Assembly (NCBI GenBank): GCA_018105865.1
Contig: CM030859.1
Span: forward strand, 3,366,097-3,430,096
Direction of reading: 5' to 3'
Length of the DNA: 64,000 bases
DNA from: Metaphire vulgaris
Taxonomy: Eukaryota; Annelida; Clitellata; Crassiclitellata; Megascolecidae
Below, in pieces: positions 42,360 to 55,719 of the stretch. Position numbers and translations under genes: made by a program. Numbering within the stretch: position 1 is the first letter of the stretch; the number at the start of each line of letters is the position of its first letter. Below the pieces are notes generated by a model. The model saw only the letters and a list, made by a program, of their open reading frames with translations. It had not been told where the DNA came from and ran no database searches.

Positions 42360-42850
42360 GCACATGTTGTGTGTGCCTCGTTTCGTCGTCGTTTTTCGGC
42401 ATTTGCTGACGCTCTGTCCGTGAATTTTGCGCGGACATGAGGACTGATTCTTGTTCGTCGGTTTGCTGAGGAGTTTTAGCCGTCCTCTTCTGTTTCGCGT
42501 CGTTCTGGAAGTATCCAGTCGGTCTCACCGCTGCGGGCTGGACGCCGCCATGTTGGCTATTGTCGTAGCGCTAGGCGGCGGCGATCGACTGCGTTCTGGA
42601 CGTCGCTGGAGTCTCCATCTACGTGAGGACTGCGTTCCGCTCTTCAGTTTCCGACGTGTCTCGTGCCGTCCTCTACATTCCACGTCGGTCTGGAAGCTTC
42701 TGCTGCTAACATAGGTCCTGAATATCCTAATGCTATAGGCAGCTAATTGCATGTCAATATTTGCCCCAAAGGCCAATATTTGCTGAGGCGAATACTTGCA
42801 AAAAACGTGATACTCGGTCGAGGCGAAAGTCCGGGGCGATTTCCGGTTGA
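42360..42850. other. GC-richer unassigned block left of unit B
   Basis: More GC and CpG than its surroundings (gtcgtcgtttttcggc, ggcggcgatcgactgcg) but no frame with a recognisable product in either strand. Could be part of a repeat or a small CpG-rich regulatory region. Confidence 0.35.
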
Positions 42851-44035
42851 TCCCTAATTTGAAGTGTCATTGATCGATATCCTCGGGTATTAGAAATGGT
42901 GCTACAGAAGTGCATAATTATTATTATCATAAGAATTAAGTGCCTTCACTGAGAGTAAATTGAAAGAGCAAACAGTTGATGGCATTGAGCAGGCCTATAT
43001 AGCACTAAATATGAATAATGCTTGCGATTGAAGCGCCATGATTTTACCGGTTTGACCGGCAGTGCACAATCATATATGCAATATTAGCATGGTTAATATT
43101 TTAAGAAATAAAGGAAGTTAATCCGCTAAACATATTTATTGAATGTCAGAATCCGAACTGAGCAATAACAATAATTATTAACATAGATGTCATAACAAAC
43201 AGTTCATGATTCATCTCTCAGTTCAATCTGCAGATAATGGAATCATCTGCAGGTGTAGGCCAATAACGACGCATACAAATAGGTTTAATTAAATAGCCTT
43301 TTGTACATTTGGCTACAAATACACAGAGTAATTGAGCAACGACCCTAATACGTAAAAAATTGTGAGCATAAATCAAATATGTCCTTCGAAAGATGCTTTA
43401 GTGCTTAAACTTCCACAAATGGAAGAAACGAAAATACAAAAACTGTTATCACTGCTTTCAGAAATATTGTTCATAGTAGCCTATTATTATGCATGATCGT
43501 CTGAATTCATACACAATCAGGAGCTGTAGGCTACAAAATTTAATTCCAATCGCAGTTATCGATTTATTACGAGCATTGCTTTGTAGTAATTCTTGCCGGA
43601 CTGCATGTTAGTGTGGTGCTTAAGAATTGTGCTTCTGACAGGCGAAATGAAATAATCATGTTATTAACTGTAAGCATTCTTTCAATGATAGGCGCGCGCA
43701 GCCAAGGTGTTCGATGGAAGTAGGCGTAGGTCCAACGAGATTTAAATTAGGCCTATTATGTACATTTTTGCAAACAATGTGAAAATGCAGAAAAGTTACC
43801 ATTCCTGGAAAATCTCGACTACACCAATGCTTTCAACTGCTGCCTGAAGAGAAGATGTAAATAATTCTATGCTTGTTGCAAATGCATGATGCATTCTATG
43901 CAGTTGCAAATAAGTCTATGCATGATTTCAAAAGCAAATTGTCGGTCTACAAATTTAATTTTCAACATCAGACAGTAATCTGGCTGCGATTGATGAAAAT
44001 ATATCGTTTCCTGCAGAATCCAATCAGAAGATCAA

Positions 44036-44830
44036 GTTAAAATACAAATTTTACCTTGCACCAATTCCTCTTTCGCGTTTTTGTTGTCGGCCACTAGCAG
44101 TCGGACTGAACGCTCTGTTTCAAAAAGACAGAATCTGAGTGGACAACTTAGACTGTGCCCTGTTTTTGTACTGAGGCTTTTCTCTTTCCATTCCGGTTGG
44201 GGGCTGAATGAAATGGTCTTGCTGCCGAAGAGAGGTTCATCGTTTCCTGCGGTGAACAAATAGATGTTTCCTCTGCTGTCGACTGCGAGTGATTTTGGCG
44301 TTTAAAACAATTGAGGCGATGTATAGGCTGGATCATTTTTGACGCTATACAATATACAACATGCCACAAAGTTTCAACTTTCTAACTTGATAGCATGGCA
44401 TATCATCAAATCTCGTACTTTAAGAAGTGTCGGGCTTAAGAGTTGACCATTAAACTTGTACTCATAGACTGCACTTTTCTTTCCATCTGTACAGTAATTA
44501 GTAGGCATTCTTTTGTAACCGATATTCTTCCAAGTTCTCCTTCACAACGCCATCTGTAGTGGAGCATTCCAGTCTTATCCAGGATGATAAGTTCTTCTTC
44601 CACACAGTTCTTCCAATCACATATGAATATGAGTTCCGTTTTTGGATATGCCGTCATGTCATTTGGATCAACTAATCCGTTCACTTTCCATTGCCTTTTG
44701 TAATTGGCGCTTTGGATGTCAAACACTTCAACATTGCTCTTATTTTTCGTCACTTTAATAAAAACCTCATTGTCCAAAACGGCCAGTCCGAAAATGACAT
44801 CTCTTCTGGTCTGTATGAAAGGAGGAACCG
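44036..44830 (-). pseudogene. Gene B NHL exon, frame-disrupted
   Basis: Acceptor ataccgttag|CG. The first 115 codons match gene A closely (DPNDMTAYPKTELIFICDWKN, GRISVTKECLLIT), then the 4-nt insertion shifts frame. A downstream segment (LLVADNKN, reading at 44090-44060) survives in another frame. Confidence 0.85.
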
Positions 44831-45160
44831 CTAACGGTATCAAAAATACCTTTCAGATCGTTTAAGGCTGACTAAAGTTTGTTTTAATCATAGAAAAATA
44901 CCTAAAGCGTTCTAAACTCATTTTCTTAATACTGCTATTTAATATTTCAAATGGAATCTTCTTCAAATGACTGTTGTTGCTTATTCTTTTCGTTGAAATA
45001 ACAACGAACAAGTTACATTGAAAAGAATATAAACGTTATAACTGCCATTGAGATAAACCTATTGCTTTCTGTACTTTATCATTCGCTGCAATTCAACTTC
45101 GTGCTTTAACTATTTCACAGAAGTGAGCAATTTAGGAACTGATATTATAAATCGTAGGTC

Positions 45161-45352
45161 GTGTTCACTTACATGCTGCTTTGTCCAATAGTCCAATACC
45201 GTGTTCGAGCGTGGCGTCTCCGTCTGAAGAAAGACATAAATGCTCTAGAAATAGTTCAAAACGGAGTAACAAAGCTGATCCAAGTGTGTCAAAAGACTAA
45301 ACTACGAAGAAAGGCTAAAATGCCATGGATTAACGATTTCAATTGAGACATA
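45161..45352 (+). mobile_element. LINE RT fossil in unit B, right side deleted
   Basis: Same LKKDINALEIVQ..TKLIQ segment as unit A at 23068. Sequence after acatataaaattctaataacatagtgg jumps directly into the linker-exon region, where unit A has about 0.9 kb more. Confidence 0.82.
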
Positions 45353-45833
45353 TAAAATTCTAATAACATAGTGGGATTATCTCGGCAAAATGGCCATTCT
45401 TTTCAGTTGGTGAGCGATTGTTTTTTTTTACCGTATACCATTTTCTTTCACATTTCAACGAGCATTTATTTTATTTAATGGCGGTTTGAATGATTTGAAA
45501 ACTTTAAAATAAAATTAATTAACACAAAGTTAAATTCATATCAAAATCATATCATATATTCTCATAACAATTTCAAAATCATTTACAGCCGTTGCACGTT
45601 AAAGTTGCGTTTGTTGATTACTCTAGATCGGTAAAACTTAGATGGGTGATCATTCTGGGATCAATTCGTGGTAGGCCTTCCAGAGGCCAACGAAATTTTG
45701 TAGGCAGACACGGAGATATGAGTCAGACCCTACGCTCGCTCGAGTACGAGACTACCTTTGCCTTTACCTTTAGTCGTAATAACAGAACTGATAAGATACA
45801 GTGATTTTGCAATGTTTGAAGTAATGGACAGAC

Positions 45834-45871
45834 CTGCTATGGACAGATCTTTCTCACGCATTCTTGATTTT
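45834..45871 (-). CDS. Gene B 38-nt juxtamembrane micro-exon
   Basis: Acceptor ttgtttctttcag|AAAATC, donor ATAGCAG|GTCTGT. Encodes RKSRMREKDLSIA; length and phase as in gene A. Confidence 0.72.
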
Positions 45872-46185
45872 CTGAAAGAAACAAGATGCTACTCAACGTG
45901 CAGTCCATCGATGTAACGTAAAGCAATTCATTCTACGTTAACGAAGGCAGACGTTTATTCTAAAGTGATTTGTCAATTGATATTCTGCTGCCATCTGAAT
46001 GCTACGGCTGATAATTCGTTAGAGAGTCAGCCCTGTTGTCTCTAGAGGATCCGTCAGCCAGGGTTCGATTCTCGCTGCAGTCAAATGTTCGCCGATGCGG
46101 AGAAACACTTTGAGCGATGACTCTACTGTAGCAATAATAAACTTGGTTTAGATTGTTACAACATCAGTTTAAATAGGCGAAGTAC

Positions 46186-46339
46186 CTTTTGTTCCTCCTT
46201 ATGTAAAGCAAAAATATCGAAATTGTTGAAACATAAGCTAAGATGGCGACGACGATCGCTGCAACAAAGACGCTGACTGGAACCGTCTTCTTCTGCTCTT
46301 GTTGCTCTGTTAAGGATGCTACGACTGGAGTTTTTTCTT
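46186..46339 (-). CDS. Gene B transmembrane exon
   Basis: Acceptor gcctatttag|AA, donor AAAAG|GTACTT. EQQEQKKTVP stalk, hydrophobic VSVFVAAIVVAILAYVSTI, basic IRRNKR. 154 nt as in gene A. Confidence 0.86.
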
Positions 46340-46827
46340 CTAAATAGGCTTAAATAACAAGAATTGTGAGAAATCAGATGCAGACAACCGAGTGCTGTAA
46401 TTGGTAAAAGAAGGTGGTCAAGTAAGTAAAAATGTAAAAAAACAACTGTTTGTTCTAATTCCATTCTGAACTTTGAAGACATGGCAAACCAATTAGACCA
46501 CAATTTATTCCAGGTAATTGAAGACAACGGTCTGCGGAAACGGTCCACCTAAGGCAACCTCTCAACAGAACTACAACCTTAGACCAAGAGGAGACAGCCT
46601 GAATTTTCCTCGCCGGATTAATATTTTGACTGATAAAAACTATTATAAGATCATTGTATTCGGGACGACAATGCAAAAATAGTCTTATTTCCGATAACTT
46701 TCGATTTGTATTTGATACGTAAGGTATGTATTATGTATTATTATATATTATTTATTATATTTTCACCTTGCGTTTTGCCAAGGTCGATTTAATAAAGCGA
46801 CCTTGTATTAATTGTTATAGTTTAATC

Positions 46828-47869
<1,042 letters not shown>

Positions 47870-48341
47870 GTTTAATCCTTTGCGAAAATAAAGTAAATCC
47901 CGCTGTCTACTGTGTTGTATTTCGATCTAATATATTGAACCAGATTTGAAATTATAATTGACGCTTAACTTTGAGCTAATTGATATGGTGCCTTCAAGTG
48001 CTTAGATCCAAGACGATTAAATTTATTATATCTAAAACGTTTTTAGAGATAGCGTGAAGTGTATCTCATAATAGCGTAGTCACTGAAATTCTTGTAGCAC
48101 CTTGTCACTATGGTGCATACCTATGCATTTCTAAAAGCGAATCTCAATGGACCAGTGGTGAAGCCTCTTGGCTGTGCACTGAGCTACCGTGCCGACTCGG
48201 GTTCCAATCTGGAATTCAGACAAATACTATTCGCTGTTAAAATATAATTAATAAGGAAGTAAGTAAATTAATAAGCAGGTCGCTATATACGAGAAAATAT
48301 TGCACAGGCACTTATTAGCAAAGTGATTGAGTTGTATTTAC

Positions 48342-48629
48342 CTGGCACCGAATAAAACCACACATATTTGGATGATAAAGACGACCTGGAAGGATATTTC
48401 ACTTGGCAGATATATGGGATAGTCTGCAGCGCAATCACCTTTAGATGAACTATTGACGTGGTTTTGTCTTCGCTAAGAGTTGAATTCAGTCGTTTCCCAT
48501 TACTGTCAATCCACTCCATAATGGGATGAAGGTTTCCGTAGGATTGCATAGCACAGGACAGTTCCAAATCGCTACATGTCGGAGCGCATGTGATTTTTGT
48601 GGCGCATGTTTTGTTTGATGGAAATTTTT
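48342..48629 (-). CDS. Gene B C2-type Ig exon (intact)
   Basis: Acceptor cgattgttag|AA, donor GCCAG|GTAAAT, 288 nt. KTCATKITCAPTC, LELSCAMQSYG, IMEW, PYICQVKYPSRS, YVWFYSVP. Four Cys near the start suggest an extra disulfide. Confidence 0.86.
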
Positions 48630-48931
48630 CTAACAATCGACAAAAACAATAAGTTCATAGCAAAAATTCGTTTTATCGACGTGATTAACTTTCAATGACT
48701 ATTTCCAGTCTTATTTTGTGCTTTGCAATAGATTCATATCATTTGCTAAAAACTGTTAAGTTTTTTGCTTTATAATGATCTAAATTGTCAAAGTAATGCA
48801 GATATGGGTCTCAAGAGGCTATTTCAGAGATTGACATGTTCTCGTGAATTTGATTTATTTGACTGTAATGCTCAGAATTTTACTTATTTAAGGATCTGAG
48901 TCCTTCTGCTCAATAAAACTAAACTTTCAAT

Positions 48932-49220
48932 CAGTGGCGTAGCGTGACTTTTGGGGGCCCGGGGGGCATCTTTGCCACGGGGGCCCTAAAGTTCCAAAGT
49001 TTCGTGCTGACGAGCAAAAAAAAAACGTCATCACCTCCTTTCCTTTTTTATCCTGACGAGCAAAAAAAAAAAAAAAAAAAAAAAAGGTCGTCAGCACGTT
49101 CATTTCTAGGATTATTAGGGTTAACCCTAACCTAACCCTAGCTTAGACCCCTCTTTGGGGCCCCAGCCAGGGCCCGGGGGCAGTCAACAAAGTGCCCCCG
49201 CCCCCCACGTTACGCCACTG
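48932..49220. mobile_element. hAT-like MITE, CAGTGGCGTAGCG family, perfect TSD and empty paralogous site
   Basis: CAGTGGCGTAGCG at the left, CGTTACGCCACTG at the right, TSD ctttcaat on both sides. Unit A has the unfilled site (accaaactttcagttaacc near 28005). Includes an A run (49061-49086) and a ttagggttaaccctaacc core. Confidence 0.95.
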
Positions 49221-49519
49221 CTTTCAATTGACCAATACTTTGCAAATAGTTTTGGAATGCTCCAGAACCCGTAAATGCTTATTTCCTCGAAGACTTCTAT
49301 GCGTTAACGATGTAATCTGCCATACATTTGAAGTTTTGTATTAACTATTTCCTTCTGCTTAGCATTTGTTTAGAAAATTTTATTCTCTTATGCCTTAGAT
49401 TGTTTTCCATTCATTTTTGTTTTGTTTTTGATGACTGCTGTTCTATTTATTTCTATTGACTCTGTAATGTGCCCTTGCTCCTGACATTTTGGTAATACAG
49501 CGCACAAGAAATTATCAGT

Positions 49520-49521
<2 letters not shown>

Positions 49522-49570
<49 letters not shown>

Positions 49571-49586
49571 TTACTTATTATAATAC

Positions 49587-49645
<59 letters not shown>
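49522..49645. repeat. (AAT)n/(ATT)n tract directly 3' of the gene B V exon
   Basis: Starts 13 bp from the V-exon donor. AAT units then ATT units, an inverted arrangement. Confidence 0.95.
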
Positions 49646-49657
49646 ACAATGACATAC

Positions 49658-49966
49658 CGAACACAATGAGTTCAGCTGTCGTCTGAGTTCCCTGTGTTGA
49701 TGGTTCTATGCACGTAAACATTCCTGCGTCTTTAATTGAGACGTTCTCTATCTGTAGATTGCACGTATTGTTCTTCTCTGTAACACTGAGTCTTCCCCTG
49801 TATCCGTTGTAGATGTAACCTTCTTGATAGACAATTTCGTGACCATTGGCTCCGATTGGCAAATGAACCCATTCACAGCGTCCAAGGTCGCTGGAGCAGT
49901 ACAGTGTTGCATTGTTGCCAACTGCTGCTTCGGTGTCACTTGGAACGACGATGAACTCTGCCTCAA
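49658..49966 (-). CDS. Gene B V-set Ig exon (intact)
   Basis: Acceptor gcgtttcag|TT, donor TTCG|GTATGT, 309 nt. VEAEFIVVPSDTEAAVGNNA, LYC, RCEW, GYRGRLSVTEKNNTC, LQIENVSIKDAGMFTC, AELIVF: a full V-set core with Cys-Trp-(DAGxFxC) plus an additional Cys pair (RCEW, NTC). Confidence 0.9.
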
Positions 49967-50173
49967 CTGAAACGCAACAATAATATGCTTTGAAAACGAA
50001 ACATTAGGGTGATATCGGTAATAATTAAGGCTAGCTGTTGGCCCGTCAAGCATGACGGGAAAAGCTTAGCTGTTTTCTTAAAGGTAAAGGTTTCCCATTC
50101 CCGATTTCGAGCTTTGGGGCGACTCCTGTTCCTGTGGCATACAGCGACGCAGGTGGCTTACACAATCATTGAT

Positions 50174-50577
50174 GTAAAAAGCCTAAATTTTAGAATAAAA
50201 ACATGAAAAACATGTTTTTTAGAAAAATATAAAAAACATTAAAAACATGACCTCGTTTACAGTCCTTTGTTTACCATCCATCCTCGCCTCACATTGGACA
50301 GATATTGAAATAAATTTTCCTGACTTGAATTTGTGATTCCTTGTCCTTGAAGCATTAGTTCTGCAGCATCACCAAGGAGATGAGCCCGAATTCGTTCAGA
50401 ATGAATTGATCATAAAATTTGAGGATGCTCAGGACTAGGAAATTTACATCAATTGATATGCAGGAAATAAGATAAAAACATAAGGAACTTTTAAAAAACA
50501 TTAAAAAATAATGAAATAAAAAGAGCTGTGTTTTTTAATAAAAAATAAAAAACATAAAAACGTTTTTTACATCTATG
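50174..50577. mobile_element. MITE with GATGTAAAAA ends, copy 2, unit B only
   Basis: Left gatgtaaaaagcctaaa, right acgttttttacatc. Flanks acacaatcatt and acacaataatt suggest a TSD. Unit A lacks it (gcttacaccattaatctag). Confidence 0.8.
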
Positions 50578-51075
50578 TACACAATAATTAACGTTATCAG
50601 CCAAACGTGTAGACCTGCGCTTACCTCGCAGCTAAACGCTGCTGCTAATTTTTACCACCGTCACCTAGCGAGTAAGGCTGGTTCGACCAAATTGGGCTCC
50701 AATGGGGCTACAACCTGTTCCGTCACCGTGTCTGTCGCCCAGATTTTATTCGACCAAAAGCTTTCCGAAACAATACTTATTTGTAAATGTCCAAGTATTT
50801 TGTCCAAGAACTTGTCATAGATCGCAACATAGCTTGATGAGCATCTTGATGTTTGCCGGGTTTCTCATTCGCCATAATGCAACATACAGTTGACCATGGG
50901 GAAATACTGCCTCGCTTGCGTGCTGTATATTCCTATAGATGTTCCCGTGTTTGCCCCTGCAGCGTTTTTTATGGTCATTGCAAATGCAAAGATCATTGGA
51001 AATTGTCGGAGCTTCAAAATGAATGGCAAATTCCCGTCAGTTGGCTGAAAATCAATCATTGGGATCGTAACCAAT

Positions 51076-53490
51076 TATACTGGTCAACAAGGTTTTTATT
51101 TCCTGTGCAATTTCTGGTGTTCCAGGTAGATTTTGTCATGCTGATTACAGGAATAATTTTGAAATTTCCTATCACGTAAGTTTTTTGAGAAAAAGCTGAT
51201 TTTAAATTTTAAAATTATAAGAATTTTAAAATCGTGGTTTTCGAGAGTTATCTGAGTTATGGGTATTCAGGTTAGGCAAGAATCTTATGTGACCGCCACA
51301 ACAGATGTAATATGCACTGCTGGCTCACTTAACTACATGGATTTTGAAAATTAGTATAATTAGGCATGTCCAGACATGCCCAGACGTGCCCAAACCTGTC
51401 TTCAAGACTACATGCCTAGCATGTATTGTTGCTATGGTTACGCAGTCCCTATATAAATACCAAGCAGCACTAGGAAGCAGCTGCAGTCTTTCTATTTGAT
51501 GAGATATAACTGTTTAGTTAAAGGCTGTGAATTGAATATATTAACTAATTTAATTAAAGTTTCTGAAATGTCGCGTCGATGTCGCAATAGCAGTGACACG
51601 TTCTGCTACATCTGTGGAGAGTTTACGTTGAAATCACAGAAGCGGAGTATGACAGCAATCATAAAGAAAGGATATGAGTTATACTTTGGATGCAAAATTG
51701 GCGACCAGGACAAAGTATGGGCACCTCATATATGTTGTTCATCTTGTGCTACCAGTCTGCGAGCTTGGCTTGCAGGTAAGCGTCCATCCATGCCATTCGC
51801 CATACCAATGATATGGAGGGAGCAGAATAATCATGTAACGGATTGCTATTTCTGCATGACGAATGTTACAGGATTTTCTTCAAAGAATAGGAAGTCTATT
51901 GAGTATCCCAATCTTGCCTTGGCAATGAAACCAGTTCCACACGACGAGAGTCTTCCTGTTCCAAACCCCGAGTTTTGGACACTAGAGGATGAGGACGAGC
52001 ATGCAGAGACAGATGAAATGCTGCAGATAGTTGATGATTCAGCTACGGAAGACCCAGAGTTTGAGCCATCGACATCCAGCAATCCTCATTTGATTTCTCA
52101 GGCAGAGCTCAATAATCTGGTCAGAGACTTAGATTTGTAAAAAAATCAAGCAGAATTGCTTGAATCTAGGTTGCAAGGATGGAATCTGCCCTCTCCAGGT
52201 ACAAAAATTTCAGTATTTCGTAAACGGCATGAAGACTTGATCGATTCTTCAAAAAAATCGACAGTCTTACTTTTTGCATTGACAATTGATGGATTGCTTT
52301 ATGCTTTCGGCTGTAAGCACAATCCATCCGAATGGCGACTTTTTGTTGACTCTTCGCTGTTAAGTTTAAAGGCTGTTTTGCTGCACAATGGCAATTCATG
52401 CCCTTCAGTACCCATTGGACATGCTGCTTACATGAAGGAAACATGAGAACATGCAGCTGCTATTGAAACACATAGAATACTCGAGATACAACTGGAATAT
52501 ATGTGGAGATCTGAAAGTTGTTGCAATTCTACTCGGTCTGCAGCTAGGCTACACCAAGTACTGCTGCTTTCTTTGCGAGTGGGACAGCCGAGCTAGAGAT
52601 TCACATTACCTGAGAAAGGTCTGGCCACCTCGCAGGGACTTGGTTCCAGGACAGAAGAACGTTAAACATTATCCTCTCGTGGATCCAAAGAACATTTATC
52701 TCCCACCTTTGCACATCAAACTTGCGTTAATGAAAAACTTTGTCAAAGCAATGAACAAAGAAAGTGAAGCCTTTACATACTTACGACAGAGGTTTCCACG
52801 CACCAGTGATGCTAAAATAAAAGAAGGCGTTTTTGTTGGCCCACAGATTCGAGAGATGCTCAAGGACAGTCACTTTGAGGGCCTTCTGCAGGGTGCCGAG
52901 CATGTTGCCTGGACAGCCTTCAGGGATGTTGTTGCTAACTTTCTGGGCAACTACAAGGCGCCAAACTATGTTGAACAAGTTGGAAATCTGCTGCAAGCTT
53001 ACAAGGCAATGAAATGCAACATGTCACTGAAGATACACTTCCTTCATTCTCACTTGGACTTCTTCCCGGACAATTTCGGCGCCGTCAGTGATGAACATGG
53101 TGAAAGATTTCACAAAGACATTGCCAGCATCGGAGACTACTGTTGGTCACTGATACGTGAAGCACAGGACAGTGACTACAAACGAAAATCTACAGCAAAA
53201 CATTTCTAATTTTCTCATGTCTTGTCATTATTGCCTAGATCCTTCTGTAGGATTATGTTGCAGAAGACGTTACAATACTAAATGCTAAATTGTCGATTTC
53301 TTAAAACCCTTACGTGATACAGAAATTCTAATTACATATTTGTGTTCAGCAAGTCAAAATCTATTAGTTTCACCAAAATTTGTAGAGGAAACAAAAACTT
53401 GCATAAAATTTGTTGACCAGTGAATCAGCATGACAAAATCTACCTGGAGCACCAGAAATTGCACAGGAAACAAAAACCTTGTTGACCAGT
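51076..53490 (+). mobile_element. 2.4 kb DNA transposon with ~70 bp TIRs and a large ORF
   Basis: Left end (tat)ACTGGTCAACAAGGTTTTTAT and right end ...CCTTGTTGACCAGT are inverted repeats extending about 70 bp (to catgctgatt and aatcagcatg). gtaaccaat flanks both sides (51067-51075, 53491-53499), a 9 bp TSD. Unit A has the empty site (ttgtagccaattcgcc near 29980). It lies in intron 1 of gene B. The superfamily is not assigned: the TSD length fits hAT, Zisupton-like or Merlin groups, but I do not recognise the protein as any of their transposases. Confidence 0.88.
51568..53209 (+). pseudogene. Transposon-encoded Cys-rich protein, one in-frame stop and one frameshift
   Basis: From MSRRCRNSSDTFCYICGEFT the frame has Cys pairs CYIC, CCSSC and CYFC, an acidic middle, then NLVRDLDL and a TAA (52138-52140). 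The same frame resumes with KNQAELLESRLQGWNLP to HAAYMKET (52443), and a shift near 52445 leads into MQLLLKHIEYSRYNWNICGD. The second part has GDLKVVAILLGLQLGYTKYC, CFLCEWDSR, PLHIKLALMKNFVKAM, SLKIHFLHSHLDFFPDN and SDEHGERFH. Similar proteins recur as multicopy uncharacterised proteins in several invertebrate genomes (from memory). With TIRs and a TSD around it, a transposase role is the best inference. Acidic residues in ICGD, HSHLD and DEHGE could form a DDE-type centre, untested. Few lesions mean recent activity. Confidence 0.72.
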
Positions 53491-53850
53491 GTAACCAATA
53501 AGGATCAAGTAATCAAATAACAGATCGAAACCAAGTATACAAGAAAAACTATCAATTACACATGAAAACTATCAAAGTACACATGATTAGCAACATTAAG
53601 CCTATTGGTCCATTCTCTATGGAAAAATTTATCAAGATAATAAGAAACAAAACAGTAAGTCAATCAAATAAATACCAAATTAGGCAACGGAAATCTCTAT
53701 CAATAAAATTAACACTCGGAGAGAAAAAATTACAGACCTATCCCGATAATTGAAGTACCTGTTCAAGTGTTCATGAACCTAAGAGTTACTTCTTTGATCT
53801 TGGAATTAATACAGGTTAACATCTTTGTCCTAGAATGCGTGAATACTCAC

Positions 53851-53911
53851 CGCTAGAAATAAAGATGACAGTCGCTATAATATTAAAAGATTCCTTGTTA
53901 AAACTTAACAT
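53851..53911 (-). CDS. Gene B signal-peptide exon
   Basis: ATG at 53911, donor AGCG|GTGAGT, 61 nt. MLSFNKESFN then IIATVIFISS; same length and phase as gene A. Confidence 0.8.
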
Positions 53912-54617
53912 TTTAACGCCAGAATTTAAAGCAAAATTATTACGTAGCAAACCGCCACAGAGAAAACACTGCAATGACTCCAAAGTATACTTAACGCCGA
54001 CACCACAGCGCTTAAGCTATAAGCCTACAAGAGAGAGACCTAAGCTGACTATCAGAGCGTGTCACGATATGCCCTCTGAGCAGCTATTCAAATCTTAAAT
54101 ATTTCAAGAAGCTCATAATACAAGTGAGCTACGATTCTGTAGTCGATGTGGCTAAAGATCCTTCGCTTGAGTAGGTCAAGTAAACATTCTTTAAAAAAAT
54201 AGACCTATATGCGTTTTATATTCAACAAATGCTTATTACTATAGGCCCTACTATGTGAAAGCAACTCAGACATGGGTAATTTCAGCCACAGTCAACTGTA
54301 TTGTATTGGACAACTTCTATAGCGCCGTAGCTTAGCATATCAACAAAGTCAAAGGCGCTGTCGACAACGCTGACAAATCAACTTGAAACGGAAGATGTTG
54401 ATCTTGAGGGAAATCCGCTCAGATGGCACGAAAGAGGTCGTTGCCGTGTCGAAATCGGGCAGTGAGCCCTTCAGAAGGCGGTCTTCCGCAAGGAGACGCT
54501 CCGTCGAAGAGTCAGCGAAAAAGCAGAAAGGATGTTAAAGGACCGCATGGATGCTGAGAAAAATTATTCGCGTGGCAAAACCAGACGGCGAATCCTTGAG
54601 GGCAGTCGTCTACACTC

Positions 54618-55587
54618 TACAGGGTGAAAAAGTGAAAACGGCACCCCTTTCTGATATTAAATATCTCGGCTGCGTGTATAGCGATTTCAATGAAATTTAT
54701 AGGCCATATACCTGGGAATGTTTTTGATGCAATTGCCAAATTTCATGCTGATATCTTTAGTGTTTGCTGAAATATGGCCAAAAACTAAAGAGACCCACAT
54801 TTTGAAATTGACATTGGAATATAACGTCATAATAAAATGTATCGTTTTAAAGTCTAAAATAGCGTCGTTGTCATCGCGCCAGACAAGGTCAATGGTTACT
54901 TACGGCCAACAGATAAACACAGCAGCATTATGATTGGCTGCATGACTGTCATGATTTGCTTGGAGAAGATTTTATATTCCAGCAAGACGGAGCACCTGCG
55001 CACTCTGCTTTCAGGACCCAGGATTTTCTGAAGCAAGTGTCCAGATTTCATCAAGAAATATGACTGGCCACCCAACTCCCCAGATATCAATCCACTTGAC
55101 TTCCACGTCTGGGGAATCATGCTCGACAGATATCAAAAGTATCAGCCACAGAACATCACGGAGTTGAAGACTGTGCTGAAGAATATCTGAGAGAGTTTGC
55201 CTGAGAACCAGATCAAGAAGTCGATAGTGTCAGTGAGGAAGCGCTTGTCGGCATGTGTGAAGGCTGAGGAGGGCATTTTGAGCACCTGCTCCCGTAGCAA
55301 ATCATCTGAAACCCTCTTTAAAACGGCCCTTTTCAGGGCCAACAAATAAAAAAAAATGTTTTAGCACTTTATTATGACGTTATATTGCAATGTCAATTTC
55401 AAAATGTGGGTCTCTTTAGTTTCTTGGCCATATGTCAGCAAATACTAAAGATATACAGCATGAAATTTGGTAATTACATCAGAAACATCCCAGGTATATG
55501 GCCTATAAATTTCACTGAAATCGCTATACACGCAGCCGAGATATTAAATATCATAAATGGGTGCCCTTTTCACTTTAACACCCTGTA
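54618..55587 (+). mobile_element. Mariner/Tc1-like transposon with ~215 bp TIRs and a transposase remnant
   Basis: TACAGGGTGAAAAAGTG at the left and CACTTTAACACCCTGTA at the right, bounded by TA. The inverted arms are about 215 bp (54618-54835, 55370-55587). Between them the plus frames read GEDFIFQQDGAPAHSAFRTQ, then DWPPNSPDINPLDFHVWGIM, ITELKTVLK, the C-terminal catalytic part of a Tc1/mariner transposase, with frame changes. The N-terminal DNA-binding domain is missing. Confidence 0.9.
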
Positions 55588-55719
55588 CGATGCAGTAATC
55601 CATGGCCGAACTTGACGGAACCGACCGAAGATAGAATTCCGCGCGCGAACTGAACAGTCTTTCAGCCTTTTCCCTTTATAGTCTGTAGACTACGTCGACG
55701 AGCTGGTGGCTTATAATAT

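Noticed and set aside
42451..42776. Overlapping 80-90 residue frames in a GC-rich block
   Set aside because: No homology, domain or splice context recognised; the open frames follow from base composition.
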